A stretch of DNA of 64,000 nucleotides from CAZSLO01 sp964608025 (GCA_964608025.1 CAZSLO010000006.1:1-64000); one strand, 5' to 3'. Shown: positions 34,279 to 44,024, numbered from the stretch's first letter. A program made the numbers and translations. The notes: generated by a model from the letters alone, not told the origin.

Positions 34279-36063
34279 ATGCGGTTGTTTCACGCCATAT
34301 CATATTTCTTCAAAGTAAGACCGTGGTCTACCATTTTTCTGGTGACCCTGTCACTCAGCACAGCATTTGTGGAGGGAGTTGGAATTGGATTTCTAGTCCC
34401 GTTGCTAGAATCTATCAATGAACAGAAAAACTCCGCAACTTCATCTCAAGTATCGGAATTGCTCTCGAATTTCTATGAACTAATCGGCGTATCTTTCATA
34501 CTTTCTACAATAATGGTAGGAGCATTTTTACTGTTCTTGATCCAAGCACTGCTAAAGTACCTATCTGAAACACAGACCACGCGTATTGCAGCACAGTTCA
34601 ACGCGGAGGTTCGATCAAAGATTTTTAGCGGCCTGCTCAATGCAGACTTGGCATACCACCACCGACGAAAGGGAGGGGATTTCGTAAATTCCTTAATCAA
34701 CGAATGCAACAGGTTCCAGAGCGCGTTTCTACACTCAATGAGACTAATCACGCTTCTGTTCGAGTCGACAGTCTACCTGGCACTTGCTATCTATCTATCG
34801 TGGCAGCTCGTACTCGCAGCTCTAGTCTTAATGGGAGGGTTTCTTTTCATTGTAAAGTCCGAATTCACTCGGGCGGGACGATACGGAGACGATCTTTCAG
34901 ATGCGAACAAGTTACTTAGTGTGACAGCGATGGAACGGCTAAGCGGCATCCGGATTTTAAAGGCATTTAACCTCGAGGCTCTGTCATCGAATACATTTAA
35001 GAGACACGCGTATGAACTATTACGTGTTTACTACGCCATGTCCAAAAGTCAAGCCCGTCTCGATGGGCTTTTTCGGATCGGGACGCTGGGAGGACTGCTG
35101 TCGAGTGTGTACATCGCGGTTTCCGTACTCGACATGTCAATTCCTACCCTAATGACGTTCGTCTTCATCCTTTACCGTTTTTATCCAAAAATCGGTGGAA
35201 TTAACAAAATGTTCCACCAACTAACTTTTGGAATCTCAGGTGTCAATAATGTGATGACTCTGATCAAAGAAACCAATTCGCCCTCTATTAGAAGCGACGC
35301 CAAGCTACCGATCCAGCTTCAACATGAAATCAGGTTTGAAGGATTGGGATTTGGATACGATGATCGGTCTCTTGTACTAAGAGACGTTAGCTTCAACCTC
35401 AATGCGGGGGAAACAACTGCAGTGGTCGGCGGTTCTGGCACTGGAAAAACGACTGTTGTCAATCTTATCATGCGTTTCTACGATCCCTTATCCGGCGCAA
35501 TATTGATTGACGGAATCGATCTCAGAAAACTCGATTTGAATCTATGGAGAAGCTCCATAGCCCTCGTAAACCAAGATATATTTCTGTTCAACGACACGAT
35601 CAGCAGCAACATCGCTATGGGCAGGCATGGAGCAACAAAAGAAGAGATCGTCAAGGCCGCTAAGCAAGCCTATGCAGACGAGTTCATAATGAAGCTACCA
35701 CGAGGATACGAGACGATTATTGGCGATCGTGGAATTCTACTCTCCGGGGGACAGCGGCAACGAATCGCGCTGGCCCGGGCTATAATCCGAGACCCTCAAA
35801 TACTAATTCTGGACGAGGCTACCAGCGAACTGGACTCACAATCCGAACAACTCATTCGGCAAGCCGTCGAGGCACTGGGAGCCACCCGAACCGTGATTAC
35901 AATCGCCCACAGACTCTCAACCATTCGACATTCAGACAAGATTATAGTCCTTGAAGAAGGCAATGTGGTCGAGGAAGGTTCCCACGAAGATCTCTTGAAA
36001 GGTGACGGCAAATATGCTCAATTCCTGCGAGTACAAGAACTGGCTGCTACCGAAGGAAACTAG
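34279..36063 (+). CDS. ABC transporter, fused membrane and ATPase domains (MsbA/lipid-flippase type)
   Basis: A 594-residue half-transporter expected to dimerise and flip a lipid-linked glycan. Residues 1-320 contain about six membrane spans, starting FFKVRPWSTIFLVTLSLSTA. The ATPase has Walker A GGSGTGKTT at 384-392, signature LSGGQ at 488-492 and Walker B ILILDEATSELD, followed by the switch histidine in ITIAHRLST. It starts 3 nt after the GC-rich gene but is itself of lower G+C, which marks the right cassette boundary. It is probably the exporter for one glycan of the locus. Confidence 0.9.
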   Translation: MRLFHAISYFFKVRPWSTIFLVTLSLSTAFVEGVGIGFLVPLLESINEQKNSATSSQVSELLSNFYELIGVSFILSTIMVGAFLLFLIQALLKYLSETQTTRIAAQFNAEVRSKIFSGLLNADLAYHHRRKGGDFVNSLINECNRFQSAFLHSMRLITLLFESTVYLALAIYLSWQLVLAALVLMGGFLFIVKSEFTRAGRYGDDLSDANKLLSVTAMERLSGIRILKAFNLEALSSNTFKRHAYELLRVYYAMSKSQARLDGLFRIGTLGGLLSSVYIAVSVLDMSIPTLMTFVFILYRFYPKIGGINKMFHQLTFGISGVNNVMTLIKETNSPSIRSDAKLPIQLQHEIRFEGLGFGYDDRSLVLRDVSFNLNAGETTAVVGGSGTGKTTVVNLIMRFYDPLSGAILIDGIDLRKLDLNLWRSSIALVNQDIFLFNDTISSNIAMGRHGATKEEIVKAAKQAYADEFIMKLPRGYETIIGDRGILLSGGQRQRIALARAIIRDPQILILDEATSELDSQSEQLIRQAVEALGATRTVITIAHRLSTIRHSDKIIVLEEGNVVEEGSHEDLLKGDGKYAQFLRVQELAATEGN

Positions 36064-36087
36064 TGTGGAATTTATGGAGGCCTACTC

Positions 36088-37125
36088 TTGAGTGGTGGTA
36101 AACGAACGCTTGTCACAGGCGGCGCAGGCTTCATTGGGAGCCACTTAGTGGACCGTCTTCTCGCGGATGGTCACGTGGTCAAAGTCATAGACGATTTTAC
36201 CAACGGTACTATGGTGAATCTTGACGCTCAACAACTAGGTGACCTAAGCGTGATTGAGGCGGATGTTTCGAACTACGCCGCGATAGAGCCACACTTCGCC
36301 GGGGTCGACTGGGTATTCCACCTGGCCGCAAAGGCGGCGATCGTGCCCTCGATCCAGCAACCAATGCTCTATCACAAAACCAACGTAGATGGCACCATTG
36401 CAGTATTGGAGGCGGCTAGAACCCACGAGGTCAAGCGTTTTATATACGCAGCATCCTCATCATGCTATGGCCTAGCCGAGCAACTTCCAACACCTGAATC
36501 CGCCCTCATCAGCCCAATGTACCCATACGCACTCACAAAGTACATCGGTGAATCCTATGTATTGCACTGGTCCAATGTTTATAAGCTGCCCTGTGTCTCA
36601 CTACGTTTCTTCAACGTCTACGGGCCAAAGGCAAGCACATCCAACGTGTACGGGGCGGTATTCGGCATATTCCTTGCCCAGAAACTGGCCGGATATCCTC
36701 TTACGATAGTCGGGGACGGCGAACAGTCGAGGGATTTTATCTACGTTACAGACGTCGCAGCAGCATGTTCCATGGCAGCAGAGTCCGAACTGGCTGGTGA
36801 GATCATGAACGTTGGTTCAGGAAACACCTACAGCATAAATTATCTGGCGAATCTGCTGGGAGGCGATGTTGTTCACATTCCCAAACGTCCGGGAGAACCG
36901 GACTCCACCTTCGCCGACACTTCAAAAATTCGCCGCCTTCTCGGATGGGCTCCAAAGGTGTCCCTTACCGATGGTGTACAGATTATGTTGGACAAAATGG
37001 AGATGTGGAGAAACGCCCCGGTGTGGGACAAATCTTCAATAGCCGAAGCAACTCAAGAGTGGTTCCAATACCTTTCGGACTCGAATGCGAATCCTGAGAA
37101 CGTTACCAAAAACAGCGTTGACTGA
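36088..37125 (+). CDS. NAD-dependent epimerase/dehydratase, UDP-glucose 4-epimerase-like
   Basis: A 345-residue extended SDR acting on a nucleotide sugar. The cofactor motif is LVTGGAGFIGSHLVDRLL near residue 8, the Asp for NAD ribose is in KVIDDFTNG, the catalytic Ser region is YAASSSCYG and the YxxxK pair is in YPYALTKYIGE. The substrate-binding C-terminus is ADTSKIRRLLGWAPKVSL. TTG 36088 follows GGAGG. Parts of this gene have a diverged second copy at 31153. In module 2 it may be the HldD-like heptose or a hexose epimerase. Confidence 0.85.
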   Translation: MSGGKRTLVTGGAGFIGSHLVDRLLADGHVVKVIDDFTNGTMVNLDAQQLGDLSVIEADVSNYAAIEPHFAGVDWVFHLAAKAAIVPSIQQPMLYHKTNVDGTIAVLEAARTHEVKRFIYAASSSCYGLAEQLPTPESALISPMYPYALTKYIGESYVLHWSNVYKLPCVSLRFFNVYGPKASTSNVYGAVFGIFLAQKLAGYPLTIVGDGEQSRDFIYVTDVAAACSMAAESELAGEIMNVGSGNTYSINYLANLLGGDVVHIPKRPGEPDSTFADTSKIRRLLGWAPKVSLTDGVQIMLDKMEMWRNAPVWDKSSIAEATQEWFQYLSDSNANPENVTKNSVD

Positions 37126-37135
37126 GAAAAGGTCT

Positions 37136-38668
37136 ATGCAGCAAATATCCAAAATAAAAGGCTTGGAAGACCTCGCAAATGAGCTGCGCTCATTGCGCTC
37201 TACAGGAACGGACAAAACAATAGTCCAATGCCACGGTGTCTTCGACCTAATGCACATCGGACACATCCGCCACTTTGAAGAGGCGAAAGCTATGGGGGAT
37301 GTGTTAGTTGTCACCCTCACGCCGGACCGGTACGTAAACAAAGGTCCCCATCGACCCGCATTTTCCGAAGACCTGAGAGCAGAAACTATCGCGGCTCTAG
37401 ATTGCGTAGACTACATAGCTATCAACCAGTGGCCTGATGCAGTTGAAACAATCAAGCTACTCAAGCCCGATATATACGCCAAGGGGCCTGACTACCGCGA
37501 TCCGGATACCGATATCACGGGTAAGATCTCCGAAGAGAAAGAGGCTGTCAAATCGGTGGGTGGGAAGATAATCTTCACCGATGACATCACGTTCAGTTCA
37601 TCCAATCTGATCAACCGGTATATGCCTGCCTACTCGAAAGAGGTCGGTGAATATCTGTCGGGATTCTCTCAGCGTTATACCATCGAGGATATAACCGGTT
37701 ATATCGAGAATACCCGGTCACTCAAGGTCCTAGTATTAGGAGAGGCAATCATAGATGAGTATCAATACTGCCAATTAATCGGCAAGTCGGCGAAAGAACC
37801 AATTCTTGCGGCACAATATCTATCGACGGAAAAATTCGCAGGAGGTATCCTAGCGGTAGCAAACCACGTTGCAAATTTCTCAAACAAAGTCAGCATAATT
37901 GCCATGCTTGGAGCCAAAAATTCGCAAGAACAATTTGTGACTAAAAATCTCAACAACACTATAGAAAAATTGTTCGTATTTAAGAAAAATTCACCTACGA
38001 TTGTGAAGCGTAGATTTCTGGACAAATACCTTTCCCAAAAACTCTTCGAAGTCTACGAAATCAACGATGACGAGATCAACAACCAGCAGGACAAAGAGCT
38101 ATGCGATCTGCTCGGGAGTATTATCCCAGATTTTGATATCGTGATGGTGGCCGACTACGGTCACGGGATGATGACCGCCAACGTAATTGACGTTATATGT
38201 GATAAATCACAGTTTTTGGCTGTAAACACTCAGGCTAACGCTGGTAACCGGGGACTCAACACAATCTCGAAGTATTCTAGAGCAGACTATATCACCCTTG
38301 CCCAGCACGAAATCGCCCTTGAGGAAAGAAACCGGCATGGAAAAGTAAAAGACATGGCCTTAAGTGTCTCGCAAAAACTGAACTGCGACCGGGTAGTTGT
38401 CACACTCGGCAAGAGTGGCAGCCTGTGCTTTAGCAAACAGGAGGGTTTTTTTGAGGTACCCGCTTTTGCGAACCAAGTGGTCGACAGGGTGGGGGCCGGT
38501 GACGCCGTTTTATCCATAACGGCCCTGTGCGCCTCGCAGCAGACGCCAATGGAAGTCATCGGTCTTATTGGCAATCTCGTTGGTGCCCAGGCCGTAGCCA
38601 CGATGGGCCATCGCAACTCTATCGAAAAAATATCCTTGATTAAACACATCGAATCGTTGCTGAAATAA
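37136..38668 (+). CDS. HldE-like bifunctional enzyme with swapped domain order
   Basis: A 510-residue protein combining a nucleotidyltransferase and a PfkB kinase. The N-terminal part has HGVFDLMHIGHIRHF (HxGH at 40-43) and AKGPDY; it would add the nucleotide. From about residue 190 the ribokinase fold begins (LKVLVLGEAIIDEY) and carries the catalytic VGAGDAV with Asp456. In E. coli HldE the kinase is N-terminal and the transferase C-terminal, so the order here is reversed. It phosphorylates heptose 7-phosphate at C1 and later activates heptose 1-phosphate. The start is ATG 37136. Confidence 0.85.
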   Translation: MQQISKIKGLEDLANELRSLRSTGTDKTIVQCHGVFDLMHIGHIRHFEEAKAMGDVLVVTLTPDRYVNKGPHRPAFSEDLRAETIAALDCVDYIAINQWPDAVETIKLLKPDIYAKGPDYRDPDTDITGKISEEKEAVKSVGGKIIFTDDITFSSSNLINRYMPAYSKEVGEYLSGFSQRYTIEDITGYIENTRSLKVLVLGEAIIDEYQYCQLIGKSAKEPILAAQYLSTEKFAGGILAVANHVANFSNKVSIIAMLGAKNSQEQFVTKNLNNTIEKLFVFKKNSPTIVKRRFLDKYLSQKLFEVYEINDDEINNQQDKELCDLLGSIIPDFDIVMVADYGHGMMTANVIDVICDKSQFLAVNTQANAGNRGLNTISKYSRADYITLAQHEIALEERNRHGKVKDMALSVSQKLNCDRVVVTLGKSGSLCFSKQEGFFEVPAFANQVVDRVGAGDAVLSITALCASQQTPMEVIGLIGNLVGAQAVATMGHRNSIEKISLIKHIESLLK

Positions 38669-39300
38669 TGGACATGCCTGATATGCCAATATTTGATAAC
38701 GCGACATCATACCTTCAGGCGCTGGCAGAACTCTCTCTGGGAACAACGGTGACCGACCGAACCGGCGCACTTATCTCTCTTGACAATGGTACAGATAGAG
38801 CTATCCAATTAATGCTCGACACCAGTAGCGGTTCGGGAAAATTGATGGCAATTGGAAACGGAGGCAGTGCAGCAATCGCCAGTCATATGCAAAACGACGT
38901 ATGCAAGGCCCTAGGAATCCGAAGTCTAGTATTCAACGAACAGCCGTTGCTTACGGCCCTAGCCAACGACGATGGCTACGAGACTGTGTTTGAGACTCCC
39001 ATCAAGCTTTGGGCAGAGCCTGGCGACTTACTGGTGGCGATCAGTAGTTCAGGGCGATCGGAAAATATCCTTCGTGCTGTTAAGGCCGCCACCGAGCGTA
39101 GTTGTGATGTAATTACGTTCTCAGGATTCGATGAGGATAACCCACTGCGAAACCTTGGCAACCTCAATTTTCATGTGGATTCATCGGTTTATGGACTAGT
39201 GGAGAACACTCACGGGGCTATATTACACTTCATGACAGACCGTGCTATACAAATCATCCAAAGCCATACAAAACCCGGTACTGATTCGAGGACCAAGTGA
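38668..39300 (+). CDS. SIS-domain phosphoheptose isomerase-like protein (second copy)
   Basis: A 210-residue SIS isomerase. GKLMAIGNGGSAAIASHMQND forms the phosphate loop, GDLLVAISSSGRSENILRA is the SIS core and VENTHGAILHFMTDRAI is the C-terminal catalytic helix. It overlaps the HldE-like stop by one base (TAATG) and the next gene by 4 (GTGA), so it is coupled to the heptose enzymes. Compared with the SIS gene at 27598 it is a distant paralogue. It is the better candidate for sedoheptulose 7-phosphate isomerisation because of its neighbours. Confidence 0.85.
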   Translation: MDMPDMPIFDNATSYLQALAELSLGTTVTDRTGALISLDNGTDRAIQLMLDTSSGSGKLMAIGNGGSAAIASHMQNDVCKALGIRSLVFNEQPLLTALANDDGYETVFETPIKLWAEPGDLLVAISSSGRSENILRAVKAATERSCDVITFSGFDEDNPLRNLGNLNFHVDSSVYGLVENTHGAILHFMTDRAIQIIQSHTKPGTDSRTK

Positions 39301-40295
39301 AGCCCATAAAACAGGTATTGATCACAGGTGGAGCAGGATATGTAGGAGCTGCTCTGGCACCGAAGCTGCTAGAACAAGGATACAGTGTCAAAATACTTGA
39401 CCTATTCATATACGGAAAGGAAGTCTTGCAGGATATAGAGGACGACCCGAACCTTCGGCTGATCGAAGGGGACATCCGAGACCGTGCGCTGTTAAAACAG
39501 ATAATGCAAGGCGTAGAGGCAGTCATACACCTAGCTTGTATCTCGAATGATCCGAGCTTTGAACTGGATCCTACACTCGGCAAGTCCATCAACTACGACT
39601 GTTTTCCAGAGATGGTAGATATAGCGAAGGACTCGGGAGTCCACCGCTTCATATATGCATCGACATCCAGCGTATACGGTTTGAGGAATGAAGAGAATGT
39701 CACAGAGAACCTTCCTCTACTCCCACTGACTGACTACTCGAAGTATAAGGCGATGTGCGAGGAAGTCCTGCAAAAGAAACGTGAACCTGGTTTTAACACG
39801 TTGATCCTTAGACCGGCTACTGTCTGTGGCTACTCCCCACGTCTCCGGCTGGATCTTACGGTAAACATCCTCACAAATCACGCCGTGAACAATAAAAAGA
39901 TCCAAGTGTTTGGTGGGCTGCAAAAGCGACCGAACATAAATATCAAAGACGTCACCGATCTGTACTTATGGTCTCTAAGGTGGTCTAACGATGAGATTGA
40001 CGGACAAGTCTTCAACGCTGGCTATGAGAACCATACCGTGATGGAGATCGCTGAACTGGTTCGCTCTCGAGTGGGTAATGATGTAGACATCGAGACGGTG
40101 CCCTCCGATGACCACCGTTCATATCATATATCTTCGGAAGCTATCAGCAAAAAACTAGGATTTACACCCAAGCACACGATCGAAGATGCGGTTGAAGATT
40201 TGTTAGATGCATTTGGAAAGGGCAAGATACCGAATCCAATGACCGACGATCGCTACTACAACATCAAGGTCATGCAGACCTTGGGTTTGAGCTGA
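39297..40295 (+). CDS. NAD-dependent epimerase/dehydratase
   Basis: A 332-residue nucleotide-sugar epimerase or dehydratase. The cofactor motif is LITGGAGYVGAALAPKLL, the acidic residue is in ILDLFIYG, VIHLACISNDPSFE follows, and the catalytic part is YASTSSVYGL with YSKYKAM as YxxxK. C-terminal KRPNINIKDVTDLYLWSL is typical of GDP/NDP-sugar epimerases. GTG overlaps the preceding stop. After an HldE-like and a GmhA-like gene it is a plausible heptose epimerase or C4/C6-modifying step. Confidence 0.83.
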   Translation: MKPIKQVLITGGAGYVGAALAPKLLEQGYSVKILDLFIYGKEVLQDIEDDPNLRLIEGDIRDRALLKQIMQGVEAVIHLACISNDPSFELDPTLGKSINYDCFPEMVDIAKDSGVHRFIYASTSSVYGLRNEENVTENLPLLPLTDYSKYKAMCEEVLQKKREPGFNTLILRPATVCGYSPRLRLDLTVNILTNHAVNNKKIQVFGGLQKRPNINIKDVTDLYLWSLRWSNDEIDGQVFNAGYENHTVMEIAELVRSRVGNDVDIETVPSDDHRSYHISSEAISKKLGFTPKHTIEDAVEDLLDAFGKGKIPNPMTDDRYYNIKVMQTLGLS

Positions 40296-40300
40296 ACCTC

Positions 40301-40930
40301 GTGACTCAGGTAATCGGTTTGGACTTCGACAACACCTTAGTGAATTACGATGACCTGATCTACAGTATAGCTCGTGAGCGAAATTTGATTCGGGACGACT
40401 TAGCTAGGAACAAGAAAGACATCCGGGATTCCATCCGACGGCTCGAAGGGGGTGAGATCGAATGGCAATACGTCCAGGGTGTGGTCTACGGACCAAAGAT
40501 GCACGAGGCGAAACCGTCCAATGGAGCCGAGTCCTTCCTGTCCCGTTGTATAGTCCAGGGCGTCAGGGTGTACATCGTGAGCCACAAGACCCGGTTAGCT
40601 GGTTACGACGACACGAGAACAGACCTCCGAGTTGCAGCGCTGACCTGGATTGAACAGCAGGGATGGTTCAGTAACACAGGTCTGGGTCTGTCCAGAGATT
40701 CCGTGTATTTCGAATCCAGCCGTGGTGAGAAGGTGGAACGCATACGCCGATTAAACTGCACTCACTTCATTGACGACCTCGAGGAAACTTTTCTGGAAGA
40801 GGATTTCCCAAACGGAGTTCAAAAAATATTGTACGCCCCTTTTCCACCCGAATCTGTCCCACCCGCTGTGACGGCGGTGTCTTCTTGGGACGAAGCGGGA
40901 AGACTGATGTTTGGGTCGCTGACGTCTTAA
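40301..40930 (+). CDS. HAD-superfamily hydrolase
   Basis: A 209-residue HAD protein. The nucleophile motif is GLDFDNTLVNYDDLIY at residues 6-21, motif II is in VYIVSHKTRL, and CTHFIDDLEETF carries the motif IV aspartates. A helical cap lies between motifs I and II. GTG start, 5 nt after the epimerase. In module 2 it may remove the phosphate from heptose 1,7-bisphosphate (the GmhB step), or act on another sugar phosphate; it is not a close GmhB match. Confidence 0.78.
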   Translation: MTQVIGLDFDNTLVNYDDLIYSIARERNLIRDDLARNKKDIRDSIRRLEGGEIEWQYVQGVVYGPKMHEAKPSNGAESFLSRCIVQGVRVYIVSHKTRLAGYDDTRTDLRVAALTWIEQQGWFSNTGLGLSRDSVYFESSRGEKVERIRRLNCTHFIDDLEETFLEEDFPNGVQKILYAPFPPESVPPAVTAVSSWDEAGRLMFGSLTS

Positions 40931-40932
40931 AC

Positions 40933-41985
40933 ATGGCTTTTCAGGACACTGCACCGCTGTCAAGATCATCAGAACAACCTGATCATCAGTATGTATCTGT
41001 GTCAACTATGGTATCGGGTTTGTTGGGCAAGGTCGTCAGTACTACGGAACGTTTCCACTCTGGTAAAAACAATCGTGTCTACAGACTAAAGACCTCTGAT
41101 TCAACAGAATTCGTCTGTAAGGTATATTTCGAGGTTGAGCGCCTACACACCGAATATGCAGCATTGACATTCCTTTGGCGCAACGGAGAAAGAGCAATAC
41201 CAAGGCCGGTGGTAGCATCCGAGAAAAACTCCTGTGCTATCTACGAATACGTCGATGGTAGCTCGGCATTACCCTATCCAAACGAATACGATATCGACCA
41301 GGCTGTTGAATTCCTGACAAGACTAGGCTCATATGTCGATTGCGATGGCAGCAAGTCGCTACCGGCAGCGGCAGAAGCTTGCCCTTCCGTGAACGCCATT
41401 GTCGACAACATTCATTCTCGTTTATCCAAACTCTCAGAGGTACAAAACCAACACGAACAGTTACGGATATTTCTCCACGATGAGTTTATGCCAACCTTGA
41501 TAGAGATCGAAAGCTCTCTGTCCACTAGTGGCCTATCCATTGAAAAAGAATTGGAGCAGCAAGAACAAACCTTGAGTCCATCCGACTTTGGGTTTCACAA
41601 CGCGATAAGACGTCCCGATGGTACGATCGTCTTCCTCGATTTCGAGTATTTTGGCTGGGATGATCCTGCAAAGATGATTTCGGATTTTCTGCTCCACCCA
41701 GCTATGGATATTCCGAACACGCTCAGAGCAAGATTTTACGCAGGAACGATTACTGGGCTTCAGAAATTTGGTCCTGTGGCGAGCAGGGTCAAAATCGTCT
41801 ATCCAATGTTCGCAATGAAATGGTGCATGATACTCCTGAATGAATTTGTGCCCGAACAGCTAGAGAGGCGCGAATTCTCCATAGATCAACCCCGGGACAG
41901 AGGCAAGAACCAGCTAAAGCAGCTCCAGAAGGCCAGAGACATGCTTTCTAAGGTAAACAATGAATACGGATTCCCATACTCGTAG
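40933..41985 (+). CDS. Aminoglycoside/choline-kinase-like phosphotransferase
   Basis: A 350-residue APH-fold kinase. The N-lobe has RFHSGKNNRVYRLKTS (nucleotide loop) and the ATP lysine in EFVCKVYFEVER. The catalytic loop reads LSPSDFGFHNAI: Asp and Asn are kept but the usual HxD histidine is replaced. FLDFEYFGWDDPAKMI gives the metal-binding Asp. ATG 40933 lies 2 nt after the HAD stop. It probably phosphorylates a sugar, sugar alcohol or choline-like group rather than an antibiotic. It overlaps the transketolase gene by 26 nt. Confidence 0.78.
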   Translation: MAFQDTAPLSRSSEQPDHQYVSVSTMVSGLLGKVVSTTERFHSGKNNRVYRLKTSDSTEFVCKVYFEVERLHTEYAALTFLWRNGERAIPRPVVASEKNSCAIYEYVDGSSALPYPNEYDIDQAVEFLTRLGSYVDCDGSKSLPAAAEACPSVNAIVDNIHSRLSKLSEVQNQHEQLRIFLHDEFMPTLIEIESSLSTSGLSIEKELEQQEQTLSPSDFGFHNAIRRPDGTIVFLDFEYFGWDDPAKMISDFLLHPAMDIPNTLRARFYAGTITGLQKFGPVASRVKIVYPMFAMKWCMILLNEFVPEQLERREFSIDQPRDRGKNQLKQLQKARDMLSKVNNEYGFPYS

Positions 41986-42817
41986 CAAAATAGCGAAGAG
42001 CGAACTCATCGCACTCGACACACGATCGCTGGAGATACGAAGGCAAATCGTCAGGGTCTTCGATTCCAGCAGAAGGGGCCACATCGGCTCAGCCTTCTCG
42101 CTGGTAGAGATTCTCCGGGTCCTTTACGATGACTTCTTACGTTACGACTCGACCCGACCGAGATGGTCTGGGAGGGACCGGTTTATCTTGAGCAAAGGTC
42201 ATGGCTGCATCGCGCTCTATGTGTTGCTGGCCGAGAAGGGCTTTTTCGCTTACGATGAGCTGGACAAATTCTGCAAAACCGAAGGAATTCTCGGCGGACA
42301 TCCCGACCACCGTAAGGTACCTGGCATCGAGGTTTCCACCGGCAGTCTCGGACACGGCCTCCCCATGGGTATCGGGTTCGCCCTGAACGCAAGATACGAA
42401 GGAACAGAAGCCAAAACCGTCGTCGTGGTCGGGGACGGCGAGTCAAACGAGGGCTCTATCTGGGAGGCTGCTCTAAGCGCCGGAAAGCACAGGCTTTCCG
42501 ATCTGACGGTGATGGTCGACTACAACAAGAACCAATCGTATGGTACAACGGTATATGTGCAGGATCTGGAGCCCATCATGGATAAATGGCGGGCCTTCGG
42601 CTTTGACGTAGTCGAGGTGAATGGCCATGACGTGACGGAAATCAAGACCGCCCTTGACAGTCCACCGGAAGATCCAGACAAGCCCAAGGCCATAGTTTGT
42701 CACACGGTCAAAGGTAAGGGCATCGACTTCGTTGAAGGCAATATGGACTGGCACCACAAGAGCAAGTCCAGCGATGACGAAATACAAGAACTGTTCTCTG
42801 CGCTTGGGGAATCATAG
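41960..42817 (+). CDS. Transketolase, N-terminal subunit
   Basis: A 285-residue thiamine-diphosphate-binding half of a split transketolase. The TPP motif starts GDGESNEGSIWEAAL and closes at VDYNKNQSYG. Upstream, RGHIGSAFSLVEILRVLY and SKGHGCIALYVLL are the substrate-phosphate and TPP-contacting regions. The C-terminal subunit follows with a 1-nt overlap. Within the glycan locus it may make sedoheptulose 7-phosphate for the heptose route, or transfer a two-carbon unit to a sugar. Confidence 0.9.
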   Translation: MNTDSHTRSKIAKSELIALDTRSLEIRRQIVRVFDSSRRGHIGSAFSLVEILRVLYDDFLRYDSTRPRWSGRDRFILSKGHGCIALYVLLAEKGFFAYDELDKFCKTEGILGGHPDHRKVPGIEVSTGSLGHGLPMGIGFALNARYEGTEAKTVVVVGDGESNEGSIWEAALSAGKHRLSDLTVMVDYNKNQSYGTTVYVQDLEPIMDKWRAFGFDVVEVNGHDVTEIKTALDSPPEDPDKPKAIVCHTVKGKGIDFVEGNMDWHHKSKSSDDEIQELFSALGES

Positions 42818-43755
42818 TGCGTCAAACATGCCTCGACATGGTATACGAGATGGCGAAGGACGATGAGAGGATATTTTTCGTGGGCTCTGATCTGGGCGCC
42901 GGCACTATGGATAATTTCAGGAAAGAAATGCCTCGGCGATTCTTCATGGAAGGCGTCAGCGAGGCCTACCTTATAGGTATGGCCGCCGGACTCGCCCTTG
43001 AGGGCAAGATTCCTTATGTCAACACCATCGCGACCTTCATCACACGCCGCTGCTTCGAACAAATCGCGGTGGATCTATGTCTTCACAACGCCAATGTACG
43101 ACTGATCGGCAATGGAGGAGGCCTAGTCTACGCCCCCCTTGGACCTACACATCAAGCCATTGATGATATAGCTATCATGCGAGCCCTCCCTAACATGACA
43201 GTGGTGGCGCCGGCAGACTCCGAAGAGATGCGCCGTCTCATGCCTCTTACGATCGACCACAATGGTCCGATCTACATCAGACTTGCCAAAGGCTATGACC
43301 CCATCGTCACCAATAACGATGTCCCTTTTGAAATTGGCAAGGCTATTCCCATGCGCCAGGGTAACGACGTTCTAATTGTGACTACCGGAATCACGCTCGG
43401 AGTGGCGATTGATGCCGCCCAAGTCCTCAGTGGACAAGGAATCGAAGCGTCGATTCTGCATTGTCACACCGTCAAGCCGCTGGACTCTGATGCGATCATC
43501 GAGAAACTGAAGAATGTGCCCGTTGTGGTGACCGTCGAAGAGCACAGCGCTATCGGCGGTCTTGGCAGCGCCGTAGCCGAGATTGTGGCGGAGGCTTTCT
43601 TCGACCCCGCCAAACGTTTCAAGCGCATTGGTCTCCCGGATCTATTCCCCGATGAGTACGGCTCCCAAGCCACTCTGCTTGAGAAATACTCGATTACGCC
43701 AGATAACGTTGCGTCGGTGACTATGAGTCTTTTAGGTCAGGCACCAGTGGCGTGA
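42817..43755 (+). CDS. Transketolase, C-terminal subunit
   Basis: A 312-residue partner of the preceding subunit, with the pyrimidine-binding and C-terminal domains. IFFVGSDLGAGTMDNF begins the pyrimidine domain, with the catalytic glutamate in FFMEGVSEAYLIGMAAGLA. The C-terminal domain starts near GNDVLIVTTGITLGVAIDAA and ends in VEEHSAIGGLGSAVAE. GTG 42817 shares one base with the previous TAG stop, so the two are made together. The genes are GC-richer than the cluster average. Confidence 0.9.
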   Translation: MRQTCLDMVYEMAKDDERIFFVGSDLGAGTMDNFRKEMPRRFFMEGVSEAYLIGMAAGLALEGKIPYVNTIATFITRRCFEQIAVDLCLHNANVRLIGNGGGLVYAPLGPTHQAIDDIAIMRALPNMTVVAPADSEEMRRLMPLTIDHNGPIYIRLAKGYDPIVTNNDVPFEIGKAIPMRQGNDVLIVTTGITLGVAIDAAQVLSGQGIEASILHCHTVKPLDSDAIIEKLKNVPVVVTVEEHSAIGGLGSAVAEIVAEAFFDPAKRFKRIGLPDLFPDEYGSQATLLEKYSITPDNVASVTMSLLGQAPVA

Positions 43756-43870
43756 CACACTTTCAGCTATCCAGCCATATGTCATTTATGAACCAAAAGC
43801 ATTTAGTGTGGTGTAAGAACCTAGGCCAGTCCACGACAACTACCTTAGAAGCCTGTCGAAGCAGACTAAG

Positions 43871-44008
43871 TTGAACCAGCCCAGGCTAGTCTATCGCGTG
43901 ATCCTTGGTGCAATATTCTATGTCATCGTTTTGTTAAGTTATATGCTCATCAACTACAGATCTCAAATCAGGTCCGGCCTATATGAAGCACGGTCCAATT
44001 CAACATGA
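43871..44008 (+). CDS. Possible 45-residue single-span membrane peptide
   Basis: A small frame from TTG 43871 to TGA 44006-44008 encodes a basic start (NQPRLVYR), one hydrophobic span (VILGAIFYVIVLLSYMLI) and a polar tail. It lies in a 269-nt gap and stops 16 nt before the likely start of the SMR gene. Topology and position suggest a small companion of the transporter, but there is no homology evidence and no strong ribosome binding site. Confidence 0.4.
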   Translation: MNQPRLVYRVILGAIFYVIVLLSYMLINYRSQIRSGLYEARSNST

Positions 44009-44024
44009 AACTGAGGTGGTTCAG

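Noticed and set aside
40933..41985. Aminoglycoside resistance gene
   Set aside because: The APH fold is shared by many metabolic kinases; the catalytic loop lacks the usual His and the gene is embedded in a sugar-nucleotide operon.
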